A DNA stretch of 64,000 nucleotides from Euleptes europaea (Eukaryota; Chordata; Lepidosauria; Squamata; Sphaerodactylidae), in assembly GCF_029931775.1 (NCBI RefSeq), contig NW_026612054.1, positions 62,001 to 126,000 on the forward strand, in the 5' to 3' direction. The notes under the pieces were generated by a model. That model saw only the letters and a list, made by a program, of their open reading frames with translations, was not told the origin of the DNA and made no database searches. Made by a program: the position numbers and the translations under genes. Numbering within the stretch: the stretch's first letter is position 1; each line of letters starts with the position of its first letter. Shown piece after piece: positions 1-11,165 of this stretch.

Positions 1-147
1 TCAAGCAAGTTCTCTGGAAAGGTGACATAGAAATTTCCTAAATAAGTGTTCAGTTCCATGCATGATACCATGAATTGTATTCATCAAGCAAAGTTTTTCT
101 TAGCTATTTGTATAGCGATGAAGCAGATGTTACTAACTACTGTTAGT

Positions 148-201
148 CCTAATATGCTACATATTAGAACATTTCCTAATATGCTACATATTAGAACATT
201 T
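148..201. repeat. Exact 27-bp tandem duplication
   Basis: A 27-bp unit beginning cctaatatgctac occurs twice back to back (148-174 and 175-201) with no difference between copies. Each unit holds the near-palindrome taatatgctacatatta. Perfect identity suggests a recent slippage or repair duplication. The rest of 1-428 is AT-rich intergenic DNA in which I see no gene. Confidence 0.9.
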
Positions 202-834
202 CGTCTGTTAACAAACACGGCTGAACAGTTCCCATATTGCATCTTGTTTGACCTAATATAAACTTTTTTCTATGCAGTAGCAGTAGTCCTGTTTTATACT
301 TGTTCAGTCCTTAGAAGTCATTCTTTACTAACAGTTCCCAAATAAACTTAATCTGACATTTAATGGAAAATTATTTATGAGGGATTAGTTTGTCTCCTTT
401 CTAACACAATTCAGCCCAAAGTCCAATGCCCTAGAGCAGGGGTGGGGAACCTTTTTTCTGCCAAGGGCCATTTGGATATTTATAACATCATTTGTGGGCC
501 ATACAAAATTATCAACTTAAAAATTAGCCTGCTATATTTGGTCAAACATATAGCCAAGAGGCATGACCAGAGTTGGCTCCGAGTGTCTGCCACGTAGAGT
601 GACTCACTTTTGAGCTCTGCTGTCCCCAGCTGGGCCCAAGATATTCAGGCAGGGCAGCAAACACAAGATGGAGTGAGCTACAAGCCGCTGGGGGCTTGTA
701 GGCGAACGAGCCTGATCCAGTAACGCCCTGATCTGGCACTTTCCCGCTCTAGGCATCTTTTGCAGGACTTAGAGGGGAAAGAACCAGAAGGGAGAGGGGG
801 TACCGACCAAGCCCCAAGCAGGCAGCTGCCCAGA

Positions 835-2170
835 TAACTATTAGAGTTTTTTGATAGCGTCAATAAGCATGTGGACAGGAATGAGCCTGTGGATATTGTG
901 TATTTGGATTTCCAAAAAGCTTTTGACAAAATCCCCCACCAAAGACTGCTAAGCAAACTTCATAGTCATGGGATAAGAGGACAAGTCCTCTTATGGATTG
1001 AGAGCTGGCTGAAAAATAGGAAGCAGAGAGTAGGAATCAATGGTCAGTTCTCACAATGGCGGGATGTGAGCAGTGGGGTGCCTTAGGGATCTGTGTTGGG
1101 ACCGGTGCTTTTCAACCTGTTCATCAATGACCTGGAGTTGGGGTTAAACAGTGAAGTAGCCAGGTTTGCAGATGACACCAAATTATTTAGGGTGGTTAAA
1201 ACAAAATCGGACTGTGAAGAGCTCCAGAAGGATCTCTGCGTACTGGAAGAATGGGCATTAAAATGGCAAATGAGATTCAATGTGAGCAAGTGTAAAGTGA
1301 TGCATGTTGGGGCAAAAAATCCCAACTTCACATATACACTGATGGGATCTGTGCTGGCAGCGACAGACCAAGAAAGGGATCTTGGGATGGTAGTGGATAG
1401 CTCAATGAAGATGTCAACCCAGTGTGCGGCTGCTGTAAAAAAGGCAAATTCCATGCTGGCCATAATTAGACGAGGAATAGAGAATAAAACTGCTGATATC
1501 ATACTGCCCTTGTACAAATCTATGGCGAGACCACACTTGGAATACTGTGTACAGTTCTGGTCACCACACCTAAAAAAGGATATTACAGAGTTTGAGAAGG
1601 TGCAGAAAAGAGCAACCAAAATGATTAAGGGACTAGAGCAACTGTCCTATGGGGAGCAGTTAGGACACTTAGGGCTGTTTAGCTTGGAAAGAAGGCGGCT
1701 AAGGGGAGACATGATAGAGGTCTATAAAATTATGCATGGTTTGGAGAGAGTGGACAGGGAGACGTTTTTCTCCTTCTCCCATAATACTAGAACACGGGGT
1801 CATCTGCTAAAGCTGGAGAGCGAGAGATTCAAAACAGATAAAAGGAAATATTTTTTCACAACTCATAGTTAAATTGTGGAACTCCCTGCCCCAGGATGTG
1901 GTGATGACTGCCAGCTTGGAGGGCTTTAAGAGGGGAGTGGACATATTCATGGAGAAAGGGGTATTCATGGCTATTAGTTAGAATGGATACTAGTCATGCT
2001 GCATACCTATTCTCTCTAGTATCAGAGGAGCAGGCAGGATGGTGCTGCTGCACTCGTCTTGTTTGGGGGCTTCCTAGAGGCACCTGGTTGGCCACTGTGT
2101 GAACAGACTGCTGGACTTGATGGGCCTTGGTCTGATCCAGCAGGGCCTTTCTTATGTTTTTATGTTCTTA
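835..2170 (+). mobile_element. 5'-truncated CR1 LINE copy
   Basis: Reverse-transcriptase coding sequence starts at about 838 with a CR1-like peptide (LLEFFDSVNKHVD), runs through [14 protein letters not shown] and the catalytic motif FADDTKLF near 1165-1190, and ends in CR1 C-terminal motifs (QKRATKMIKGLE, FSLERRRLRGDMIEVYK). The 3' tail 'gatccagcagggcctttctt' and the ATG-rich microsatellite near 2150-2170 are the usual CR1 end for this subfamily. The endonuclease half is missing, as in most CR1 copies. The copy sits inside the hAT at 437-2741 and is therefore younger than it. Confidence 0.9.
871..1872 (+). pseudogene. CR1 ORF2 reverse-transcriptase fragment, broken
   Basis: The reading frame covers fingers, palm and thumb of a CR1 RT. 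An in-frame TAG at 1084-1086 stands where CR1 has the Gln codon of the conserved VPQGSVLGP motif, a likely C-to-T change at CAG. The frame then stays open from 1093 to the TAA at 1870-1872, just short of the usual CR1 end, where later residues continue in another frame (about 1885-1935). There is no start codon or endonuclease domain, so it cannot make an active protein alone. Confidence 0.85.
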
Positions 2171-2749
2171 TGACCCCCCCTTGTGGGCAGGCAGGCATAC
2201 AACCGGTAGGGTACTCGCCCACCTGGTGGCACAGGATGGTCTGTTGCACCATCCAGGCGTAGCCGTCCAGCCGCACGCCGGAGTTGCTCCTGTTCTGCAT
2301 GGTCGGGGCCGGATTCTACAGCCAGCTTCTGCTACTTCCACCTGCAAGGATGAAATGAGGACACGCTGGCTAAGAACTCCACCCCCCCGCGCATTCTGGC
2401 CCTGCCCCTTTAACCCCTCCATTGTTGCCATTTTCGCCCCCAGCCCGCTTATAGTACAGAGGGAATACGTTTCTCCATGGCCTGGGTGGGAAAGGGTTAA
2501 CACAGTTTCTTGGGCGGTCCAAGCAGCTCCATAGCTAATGACTCTTCTGCAAGAAGCTTCCTTTTCTTGGCAAAACAAACTCACATATGCCTTGAATAGA
2601 GGCTGCTCCTGTCCATGGGAGGGGGCGGATCGCCAGTCTTAGATCCTTCTGAGATAGAGATCTGCCAGGACCCACAAAGGGCCAAACCAAATGATTTTGC
2701 GGGCCTTAAATGGCCCCCGGCCCTGACGTTCCCCACCTCTGCCCTAGAG

Positions 2750-3545
2750 GCATGATAGTGAATTAAATGAGTATTTCTGTCCCATTTCAGGAAATACAGC
2801 CCAAAGGATGCAGTTCAGTTTATTAGCCAATTTTTTTATGAAGGCATAAGATGGCAGTACTGGGTATCTGCTCAACTGCTGTGGGGAACAGGCGTGACAC
2901 CGGTTTTTTTTTTTTAATCCCTGTTTTATTACTGAGGAGATGAGGACTGAGTGTTGCAAAGAAATCATTGTCTACCATTATCTCTTCTTCGTGGTTTCTG
3001 TGCGTTCCACAAATGGGCTGCATGCCTGCAAAGCTTCGATTTGGAATGTTCTAGAGCAGTGGTAGTACTTCGTGGTTCACAGAGAGCCACATTTGCTATT
3101 ACCATCACTCCAGAGCCACTACTGAATGCCCTGTGTGCCTCACCAGCAAACACACACATACAATAATAAATGTAACTATTAATATTAAATATATAACGAT
3201 AACCTTTTAAAGAGCCAGATTAAGATTACTTCTGAGAATGTAGAGTTGTCTCTCCCCAACCCTAGCCAGCCATTGTATGTTTGGAGTAAGGGGAAGGGCT
3301 TTCCTCTCTGCTTTCTCACTTTCTCCCAGCATGAGGAAAGGTGCTCGGGAGAGAGCCTAAGGTTGCCAAAGTTCCTGAAGGTGAGTAAGCTGCTTATGGG
3401 GAAAGGGGAGTAAAACAGCACCCTGTTGTGGCCCGCTTGCTCTTTTTCTGGGGTGCTTTTGTGGTGGTGGTTCTACTCTCTTCTATGCTGCCATCTTGCT
3501 CTCCTGGCAGCTGCCTCGGTGCTGGGTTGAGTGTACAGAGGCTGA
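2750..3545. other. Intergenic stretch with a possible old hAT end
   Basis: I find no gene here. From about 3056 the sequence 'cagtggtagtacttcgtgg' followed by 'agagccacatttgc', and the later 'agagccagattaag' near 3210, resemble a decayed hAT element of the cagtggt type. I cannot define a second end or a TSD, so this is only a suggestion. Confidence 0.3.
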
Positions 3546-3694
3546 ATCATAGAATCATAGAGTTGGAAGGGACCACCAGGGCCATCAAGTCCAACCCCCT
3601 GCATAATGCAGGAAATTCACAACTACCTCCCCCTCCACACCCCTAGTGACCAGAAGATGGCCAAGATACCCTCCCTCTCATCATCTGCCTAAGG

Positions 3695-4138
3695 TCAGAG
3701 AATCAGCATTGCTGACAGATGGCCATCTAACCTCTTCTTTAAAACCTCCAGGGAAGGAGAGCTTACCACCTCCCGAGGAAGCCTGTTCCACTGAGGAACC
3801 GCTCTAACTGGTAGAAAATTCTTCCTAATGTCTAGACGGAAACTCTTTTGATTTAATTTCAACCCATTGGTTCTGGTCCGACCTTCTTGAGCAACAGAAA
3901 ACAACTCGGCACCCTCCTCTATATGACAGCCCTTCAAGTACTTGAAGATGGTTATAATATCCCCTCTCAGTCTTCTCCTCTTCAGGCTAAACATACCCAG
4001 CTCCTTCAACCTTTCCTCATAGGACTTGGTCTCCAGACCCCTCACCATCTTTGTTGCCCTTCTCTGGACACGTTCCAACTTGTCTACATCTTTCTTAAAT
4101 TGTGGTGCCCAAAACTGCCTGTCAAGATCATCCTGCAT
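3695..4138 (-). pseudogene. CR1 ORF2 C-terminal region with internal deletion
   Basis: The frame reads [20 protein letters not shown] and then GMFSLKRRRLRGDI, the standard CR1 C-terminal block. Just upstream, QDDLD is joined directly to RQFWAPQ. In the intact order, seen in the CR1 at 835-2170, about 110-120 residues lie between these points (the WQMRFNVSKCKVMHVG segment). A deletion of about 350 bp has therefore removed the RT thumb region. The frame ends where it meets the 3' untranslated tail. Confidence 0.8.
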
Positions 4139-4219
4139 CTTGGCTCTGTCTTCTACCGTATTTGCTACCTATCCCAATTTAGTATCATCTGCAAATTTAA
4201 TAAGCAGCCCCTCTATTCC

Positions 4220-5518
4220 TTAATCCAAATTATTTATAAAGAGGTTGAACAACACAGGGCCCAGCACAGATCCCTGAGGAACTCCACTAGTCGCTTCTCT
4301 CCAAGTGGATGAGGAACCATTAACTAGCACTCCTTGGGGACAATCTGTCAACCAGTTGCAGATCCACCTAACAATAATAGGATCTAACCCACATTTTCCC
4401 AATTTGTCAACTAGAATACTATGTGGAACCTTATCAAAAGCCTTACTGAAATCTAGATAAACTATGTCTACAGCATTCCCCTGATCCAGCAAAGTAGTAA
4501 CTTTCTCAAAAAAGGAGATAAGATTAGTCTGACATGACTTATTCTTGAGAAACCCATGCTGGCTCTTAGTGATCAGATCCATCCTTTCTAAATGCTCAAG
4601 GACGGACTGTTTGATGATTTGTTTGAACACTTTTCCTGGTATAGAAGTCAAGCTGATGGGTCGGTAGTTACCTGGATCCTCCTTTTTCCCCTTCTTGAAG
4701 ATGGGGACAACATTTGCCCGCCTCCAATCTTCTGGCACCTCACCTGTTTGCCAAGACTTTTCAAAAATAATGGACAGAGGTTCCGAAATTACACCTGCAA
4801 GTTCTTTGAGTACCCTTGGGTGCAATTCATCTGGCCCAGAGGATTTTGTTTCATGTAAAGAAACCAGGTGTTTGTGCACTACCCCAATGCCAATTCTAGG
4901 CTGCAAATCCCTTCCCTCATCACATGTTCTGTGTATGCCATGTTGAGCACCACTTCCCTCATGAGAAAAAACTGAGGAAAAGTTGGAATTGAGGAGTTCT
5001 GCCCTCTCTTCATCTCCTGTTACAATTTCACTTTCCAGTCCAAGCAATGGGCTTATCTTGTCCTTGTTCTTACTCTGTACATAGGAAAAGAACCCTTTTT
5101 TGTTGCGTTTAGCATCTCTCGCTAGCCTAAGTTCATACTGAGCTTTAGCTTTCCTAACACTTTCCCTACAAGCACTAGTTATTTGCTTATATTCCTCTTT
5201 GGTTATAAGGCCCTCCTTCCACTTCCTAAATGAGTCTTTTTTATTTCTCAACTCTTTAAAAAACTGTTTATGGAGCCACCCTGGCCTCTTTAGGCTCCTC
5301 CCATTTTTCCTTCTCATAGGAATGGTTTGGGATTGAGCCTTCAGTATTTTATTTTTAAGAAATGCCCACCCTTCTTGAACTCCCTTCTCCTTAAGTATTT
5401 TTGACCATGTGATTCTACCTAGCATAAGTTTAAGTTTGTTAAAATTTGCTCTTTTGAAGTCCAGCCTACATGTCTGACTACGTACAGGTTTTCCTCTCCC
5501 CAAGATTGTAAATTCCAA
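4220..5518 (-). pseudogene. CR1 ORF2 linker and reverse-transcriptase core
   Basis: This 432-residue frame contains the CR1 linker, then [58 protein letters not shown] and [25 protein letters not shown] at 4220-4222 interrupts it, and the catalytic FADDTKLG follows in the same frame at about 4185. The upstream end is offset from the endonuclease by a frameshift near 5520. It is a recognisable but dead CR1 polymerase. The M at 5518 is simply the first in-frame ATG, not a real start. Confidence 0.88.
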
Positions 5519-6120
5519 GAGTACGTGGTCACTACTACCCAGGGTGCCTCATCGACCAGTTCTTCTCTGTTGGTGAGAATCAAGTCTAAGATAGCAGACC
5601 CCCTTGTTTCCCTGTCCACCTTCTGGTATAGGAAGTTGTCAGCAAGACAAGTCAGGAATTTATTGGATCTTGCGTTTTTAGCAGCGTTGGACTTCCAACG
5701 GATATCTGGGTAATTAAAATCTCCCATGACCACCATGTCCCGTCTCTTTGAGAACTTTGTGATCTAGTCTAGGAGCGTCCCATCCAAGTCCTCTGCCTGG
5801 TTTGGCGGTCGATAGCAGACCCCCACGAGAATATCACGATTATTTCTTATTCCTTTTATGTTTACCCATAGAGTCTCGACTGCACTACCATGCTCAGATT
5901 CATGTACTTCTTCACAAGTGTACACATCTTTGACATACAGTGCTAGTCCTCCCCCCTTCCTTATCAATCTATCCCTTTTAAACAAGTTGTACCCCTCAAT
6001 CTTAATATTCCAAACATGAGTGACATCCCACCAAGTTTCAGAAATGCCTATTAGGTCAAAATCCCCTTCCTGTATGAGGGCTTCGAGTTCTTCCTGCTTG
6101 TTTTCCCATACTCTGCGCAT
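5419..6120 (-). pseudogene. CR1 ORF2 apurinic-type endonuclease, broken
   Basis: Two frames together cover the endonuclease. The upstream part (6120 to 5764) has LIGISETWWD, which carries the metal-binding Glu, and VGVCYRPP. The downstream part (5736 to 5419) has [11 protein letters not shown] and [17 protein letters not shown] stop near 5764 separates them, and after the VDEAPW segment the frame shifts before the RT domain. In living CR1 elements this domain nicks the target DNA. Here it is a fossil. Confidence 0.85.
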
Positions 6121-6401
6121 TAGTGTACAGACATCAGAATCCGTGGTTTATGTGCCCCATGGTTTTTGTTTCTGTACTTACTTGTGAGTATGTTTCCTTG
6201 CATACATGCCACTTCCTGCAAATCTTTATTGTTCTCGTCTCTAGGTATTGTCTGCATACATGGCTTTAAATCAGGGGTCCTCAAACTTTTTAAATAGGGC
6301 CAGTTCACTGTCCCTCAAACACTGTTGGGGGCCGGACTATAGTTTGAAAAAAAATATGAACAAATTCCTATTCACACTGCACATACTGCTCAGCAGTAAC
6401 G

Positions 6402-6498
6402 CACAAGCTCACTCACTAGCAAACACACACACAAGCTCACTCACTAGCAAACACACACACACACAAGCCCACTCACTAGCAGGCACACACACAAGCTC
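6402..6498. repeat. Minisatellite within the hAT
   Basis: Three to four imperfect copies of 'cacaagctcactcactagc' are separated by (AC)n runs of varying length, giving a period of about 33-37 bp. It is likely polymorphic in length. Confidence 0.8.
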
Positions 6499-7367
6499 TT
6501 TAATTAACAGGCATTTATACTATTAAAGGTGAAGGTTTCCCCTACACCACGCTCACCTCTGCAGCGTAACAAAGATATAGTTAGTATTTTGCTCTGACTG
6601 GGTTTTATAGCGCCAGGATTGCACTGTTACAGGAACCGCCGGAACTGAAAGGGCACACAAAATCTCTCATGGTCATCATCTGGCTACAAAACCCCACTGA
6701 TGTCACCCAGCAAAGAGAAATCGGCTATTTTTTTCCTACAGAAGAAAAGTGGGCAACTGGCCACCCTGTGCCACCAGATGTGGCATATATGCCTACCTCT
6801 CATCGGGCACACTACCGATGCCCAGGGAAGGGGCCAGCTGCCTGCTTAGGCTTAGTCCCCCCACTTAGGCTTTCTGCAAAATCTTCGTTTCTGCAAAAGA
6901 TGCTGTGCAGTTTTCAGCGAGACGCCAAGAAAGGAGGACGGGGGTGGGGGTGGGGAGGGAAGAGTGGTAAAATTAGGACCGATTTAAAAAGGGAGAGGGA
7001 AAATAAGGATAAAAAAGAGGTAAATTTAGGAGGGGAAGTGGGAAAGGTCAGTTTGAAGGAGAGGGCTGCAGTGCGGGTCACTAGTCTTGCAGGAGGTCGG
7101 CTTGATGCTTCCTGGGCATGCTGCTATATGGGGCTTATTTATTTAAAAAAAAAATCTATCTCAGTGCGATCCTAGGGCCGCTCTCTAAATGCACACTTTC
7201 CCCAGCCAAATCCTCAAAAGTCAAAAATAAGCCCCTATGCAGAGTTTTTGCGAATTCAGATGGGGGAAAATGTTTATGCGTGGAAGGTTTTGCCTTGGAT
7301 TTGCCGCTCTCTAGATGCACATTTCCCCTACCTGAATTCTCAAAACTCTGCATGGGGGCTTATTTTT

Positions 7368-7555
7368 GGCCATTTATGCACAGGAGGTTTTGCCTTGGAT
7401 TTGCCCCTCTCTAGAGGCTCATTTTTCTCATCTGAATGCTCAAAGCTCAACAATAACCCCCCCCCCCAATGCAGAGTTTTGAGAATGCAAGATGGGGAAA
7501 ATGTGCTTCTAGAGAGCGGCAAATCCAAGGCAAAACCTCCTGTGCATAATTGGCC
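7368..7555. mobile_element. Small inverted-repeat element with ggccatttatgc end
   Basis: The left terminus 'ggccatttatgcacaggagg' pairs with the right terminus, which reversed reads 'ggccaattatgcacaggagg'. Complementarity continues inwards for about 80 bp through 'ttttgccttggatttgcc', making a long foldback. Further direct and inverted pieces of the same sequence lie just upstream (about 7180-7367). It sits inside the hAT at 6272-8155. Its end resembles those of the elements near 15820, 16964 and 22141. The superfamily is not clear. Confidence 0.65.
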
Positions 7556-8370
7556 GAATTCGGCTTAGACAGGAGCAACTCCGGACAGGAGGCGGAGGGC
7601 TAAGCTCTACCGGGAGTCAATGCGGTTTACTCCTGAGTAGGCGCACTCGGGACCAGGCGAAGGAGGGAGGAGGCTAGACGGAGGGGAAGGGGTGGGGGGA
7701 AGAGAGGAAGGAGGGTTGCCCCAGAGGCGAGCCGTTGCCCCCCTTAGAGGCTTGAGGTCCAGGTCGGCTGCCTCCGGTTTCTTCCCAAACCACCGGCGGC
7801 TGCAATTGGCGGCAGCCTCCTTAGCTCCCTTTTTTGGAGGGCTGTACGAAGGCAGGCAGGCAGGCAGGTAGGGAGGGGGAAAGGAGGAGGAGACGGTCAC
7901 GGCTGCCTCAGGTCACACGATAGCGCCCAAGTGGAGCCGGTCGGAGGCCATCCCCATGCGGAGGGCCGCTTCGAACTACCGCTCCTGGCATGCCGTGGGA
8001 GGGGGAACGGGCTTTCTCCCCCTCCTGTTTCCATCCAGAGGCGGGCCACGCTGCATCATGGGGCGCGGCGCTGGTTTTGGGCCCGGCTTGAGGGGCCGGG
8101 TTCAGGACCCTGAGGGGCCGGATCCGGCCCACGGGCCGTAGTTTGAGGACCCCTGCTTTAAATTGTTGTCTCGCTCCCCCATAGGATTTAGTTTAAAGCC
8201 CTCTTGATCAGGTTTGCAAGGCTCTCACCAAACACATTTTTTCCTACCCTCGTGAGGTGTAAACCATCCCCCGACAGAAGAGCTTCTTCTCGAAAGCATA
8301 AGCCATGGTCCAGAAATCCAAACCTTTCTTGACGACACCACCTACGCAGCCAGTCATTAATTTGGAGTAT

Positions 8371-8586
8371 TCATCTTTCCCTTCCTAAGCCACGACCGTT
8401 AACAGGCAGAACTGACGAAAACACAACCTGCGCCCCCAAGTCCTTCACCTTCTCACCCAGAGCCATGTAGTCTCTTTTAATACGTTCTGGGCTGTGCCGG
8501 GCAATATCATTTGTTCCCACATGAACAAGTAAGAAAGAGGAGGGGAGGTTGTGTTGGAGAGAATGGGCCCTTCTACCCCTGGCCAA
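8371..8586 (-). pseudogene. CR1 ORF1 esterase-like (SGNH) fragment
   Basis: The minus-strand frame contains SSFLLVHVGTNDIARH followed by RIKRDYMALGEKVKDLGAQV and FSSVLPVNGRG. VGTND is the conserved block of SGNH/GDSL esterases, and CR1 ORF1 proteins carry such a domain. Only part of the domain is present and the frame is open at neither end. It belongs to the same CR1 copy as the ORF2 pieces at 3546-6263. Confidence 0.75.
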
Positions 8587-8709
8587 GACGTTTGCACCTC
8601 AAGGGGGCTCACAGCTTACTCATCCAGTCCCTACAGCAGCAGCTGTTTCAAGGTGAGAACCATATGGGCGATGGCCTATGTCACTTTCCTGAAACATGGG
8701 GCAGATGCC

Positions 8710-9555
8710 TGTGAGGAAGGGGGGAAGGAGTTTCTGTACTTGTTTCCCTACCATTATGGACCCTCACAAATTTCTCCCTGTTACCAGTAGCTGAGAGGAG
8801 AATTTAATACTCTTTATACCCCACAGTCTGTCACCCTTGCTTAAGTGAGGAGAGTTTCCTTTTCCTTCCCCCCAGTAGAAATAGAAAAGCTTAGAGTCTG
8901 AAGCTGAATGTAAAAGGATTAATAAAAATGATGTTTATTATTTACAGAAAGGTTTTTAGATTGTTGGTTATTCTTCAAGAGAGGCACAAAGCTTAAATGG
9001 TTACAGGCAGTTCAAAATCTTAGATGGTTTCTGGCACAGTTCTTAGTTCTCAGTTCAGTTACTTCAAGACACTCAGTAATATACTCAGATGTTATTCAGA
9101 CTACTTATAGACTCAAAATACTTGGTGTAGACTCAAACTAACTTAGCACACACAAAATATCAGTGAGTGGAGGTTCATCCACAACCTTTCCCACTCCTTA
9201 GATTTGCCCACCTCCTGTGGAAACAAATCTCTCTTCCCCAAAACACTAAGCCAGGAGTCTCCCTGTTTGAGAAGCCACCTCCCACCAAGTGACTGAAGAA
9301 AGGGCTCTCGCACACGGCCACAATCTTCCCCTCGTCACTACTCAGGTTTGGTTCTAAATAAGCTAGGTAGTATGTGAACAAGTGTTCTCAGAGTCTCTCC
9401 ACACCACCACACAGTTCAGGAGCTCAGAGCTATCTCCTTTAGATCTCTTCTCTCCCTCCCAAAAGAAGCCTGTCAGCTTTCCAGACTCCACCTACTGCTT
9501 GCTGGCCTTGGCTGACAGTTACCAAGACTCAGAGTTTAACCCTGTATCCGTCACA
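8710..9555. mobile_element. Solo LTR of an LTR retroelement
   Basis: The segment begins tgtgagg and ends gtcaca, with tgtga/tcaca as short inverted ends in the TG...CA pattern. A 5-bp TSD, atgcc, lies at 8705-8709 and 9556-9560. At 846 bp with no internal coding region it fits a solo LTR left by recombination. On the minus strand it starts tgtgacggataca and carries a TATA-like box near 8817, so that may be its orientation. A 5-bp TSD suits a Gypsy-type or class II-like element; the family is not determined. Confidence 0.65.
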
Positions 9556-9560
9556 ATGCC

Positions 9561-10867
9561 ATATTAGGGAATTGTGCTTAGAAGCGCCCCATGGGGTTCC
9601 CAAACCACAGAGAGAGTATCGCTTTTCTAGAGCTAAGCATTTTCACATTACATCCGCCATTTTGAGTTTGTGCACCAATACACGTGCACAGGAGGGAAGG
9701 AGATAAGGCTTCCCTCTCTTGACTGCCACATCAGCCGTGTTGAACAGTAACGATCAGAGTATCATGGATGAGTTAGCGCTTCTGTGTTTTTGTCACATTT
9801 TCCAACTTCCTTGGTAAAACCCCCCCCCACACACACACACACTATTTCCCTAGGAAGCCTGTTTGGCTCCTCACGCTTGGCCTTCTGGAAACAGTTATTC
9901 CAGAAGTATTTGATGGCTGCATTGTGATACTGTTAACTTTTTATTCACTGCTGGGGTTTATTGCTTTTATTGTTTTATTGCTTTTATTGTTTTATTGCTT
10001 TTATTGTTGTATTGGGATTTTATTGCTGTGTTACGATAAATTGCTGCTATTTTTTCATGTTTTATATTACCTTTTAAAACTTTTGCCTGTATGCCTCCTT
10101 GAGAACTTATTTTCAATGGAAAGTCCAGTTAGAGTTCCTCTAATTAAATTAGAGGTAAGAAACTTGTTTTTAAAAATATTAGTGCTTAGATTCTCAGGAT
10201 GTGTTCCATTACAAGTTATGCACAGTTTCAGCATGCACACAGTCCTGCTATTACACCCCAGCCAATAGGGTCACCACATACCTCACTTGCTATGCACAGA
10301 CCACGAAACTGGAGAGCTACTGGTAGAAGACCTTAATAGTGTATTTCTGTGTTCTCCAATTATTATCTGGGGAAGGGTCCAGCTGGAAACTTTCTGCCCA
10401 AATAATGAGATAAATTCTTGTATATATTATAATTTCTGGAAAGGGTACATACTGTTCTATGCCACACTACCTTTTCATTTATTAAATAAAACATATCCTA
10501 CTCTTCTTGGTGGCTCAAGGTAGTTTTCAAACCACAATTTAAATCATACAGAACAAAACTCCAAATAGCCCCTTCTCCCCAAATAAACCTGCAGTCACCT
10601 CCTTAAAAGCCCTGGCCCACAGAATAGCATTTCAGCACCTCCTCAAAGAGCCTGTTCCATAGCCAGGGAGTGACAATTTACAAATGGCTCACAATGCCCC
10701 CCCAAACAAATCTGAATAATTTGTACAGCACCTTGCAGAAAAAGCTGGGGGTGTGGTTTAAGAGGATCAATGGGAAAGACTACAGTTTAGGGCCACCTCT
10801 TGTGAATTCCCCCCCAGAGGTTGAGCACTGTAGCCATTCTCTTATAGGCACAAAAGCAGGCAGGGCT
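9561..10867. other. Intergenic DNA with low-complexity patches
   Basis: No gene is apparent. There is an (AC)n patch near 9830-9842 and a T-rich direct repeat (ttgcttttattgttttat, about three copies, 9957-10010) that looks like a degraded LINE or SINE tail. The segment 10590-10867 may be an unidentified old repeat. Confidence 0.5.
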
Positions 10868-11165
10868 TTTAAAAAGACATTTATGCCCATAAGAACATAA
10901 AAAAAGGAGAGGAAAAAGAAAAAAAGGAAAGCCCTGCTGGATCAGACCAAGGTCGATCAAGTCCAGCAGTCTGTTCACACAGTGGCCAACCAGGTGCCTC
11001 TAGGAAGCCCCCAAACAAGATGACTACAGCAGCACCATCCTGCCTGTGTCCCACAGCACCCAAGATAATAGGCATGCTCCTCTGATCCTGGAGAGAATAG
11101 GCATGTATCATGACTAGTATCCATTTTAACTAGTAGCCATGAATACCCCTCTCCTCCATGAGGAA
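10868..11165 (-). mobile_element. CR1 LINE 3' tail
   Basis: The plus strand reads 'gccctgctggatcagacc', then 'cagtggccaaccaggtgcc' and 'cctaggaagcccccaaac'-like sequence. This is the reverse complement of the 3' tail of the CR1 at 835-2170 and belongs to the same subfamily. Only the last 280 bp or so of the LINE is present. Confidence 0.9.

Larger units (their letters stand above)
437..2741. mobile_element. hAT DNA transposon, non-autonomous, interrupted by a CR1
   Basis: The ends are inverted repeats: the left starts caggggtggggaacc and the right end, reversed, reads cagaggtggggaac. They are flanked by an exact 8-bp TSD, ccctagag, at 429-436 and 2742-2749. An 8-bp duplication with CAGnGGT-type ends is the hAT signature. 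Terminal sequences such as 'gggccatttggat' and 'gggccttaaatggcccc' form subterminal inverted repeats. No transposase is visible. A CR1 LINE lies inside (about 835-2170), so the original element was roughly 1 kb. The hAT call is firm; the family name is not determined. Confidence 0.9.
6272..8155. mobile_element. hAT DNA transposon, non-autonomous, inside the CR1
   Basis: The left end caggggtcctcaaac matches the right end gtttgaggacccctg exactly when reversed (15 of 15). An exact 8-bp TSD, ctttaaat, lies at 6264-6271 and 8156-8163. The body is a patchwork: a minisatellite (6402-6498), a purine-rich stretch (6930-7060), a set of inverted repeats (7180-7555) and a GC-rich right half (7570-8120). 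I find no transposase, so it must have been moved by one encoded elsewhere. CR1 sequence resumes on both sides, which fixes the order of insertion. Confidence 0.95.
3546..8704 (-). mobile_element. Long CR1 LINE copy, split by a hAT insertion
   Basis: On the minus strand this CR1 retains both ORF regions. Its 3' end is at about 3546, with the CR1 terminal repeat 'atcatagaatcatagag' visible on the plus strand. Going upstream come the C-terminal RT region (3695-4138), RT (4220-5518), endonuclease (5419-6120) and, beyond a hAT insertion at 6272-8155, an ORF1 esterase-like segment (8371-8586). The sequence joins up if the hAT is removed. The upstream limit is unclear; similarity fades between about 8640 and 8704. 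Most CR1 copies are only a few hundred bases, so a copy reaching ORF1 is uncommon. Confidence 0.85.

Noticed and set aside
1083-1619. Minus-strand frame of 178 codons
   Set aside because: It is the antisense of the CR1 reverse transcriptase.
7570-8140. GC-rich block considered as a CpG-island promoter
   Set aside because: It lies wholly inside a hAT transposon bounded by exact TSDs, with no gene downstream.
8551-8790. Plus-strand frame that might be a host exon
   Set aside because: It begins antisense to the CR1 ORF1 segment and continues into the solo LTR.
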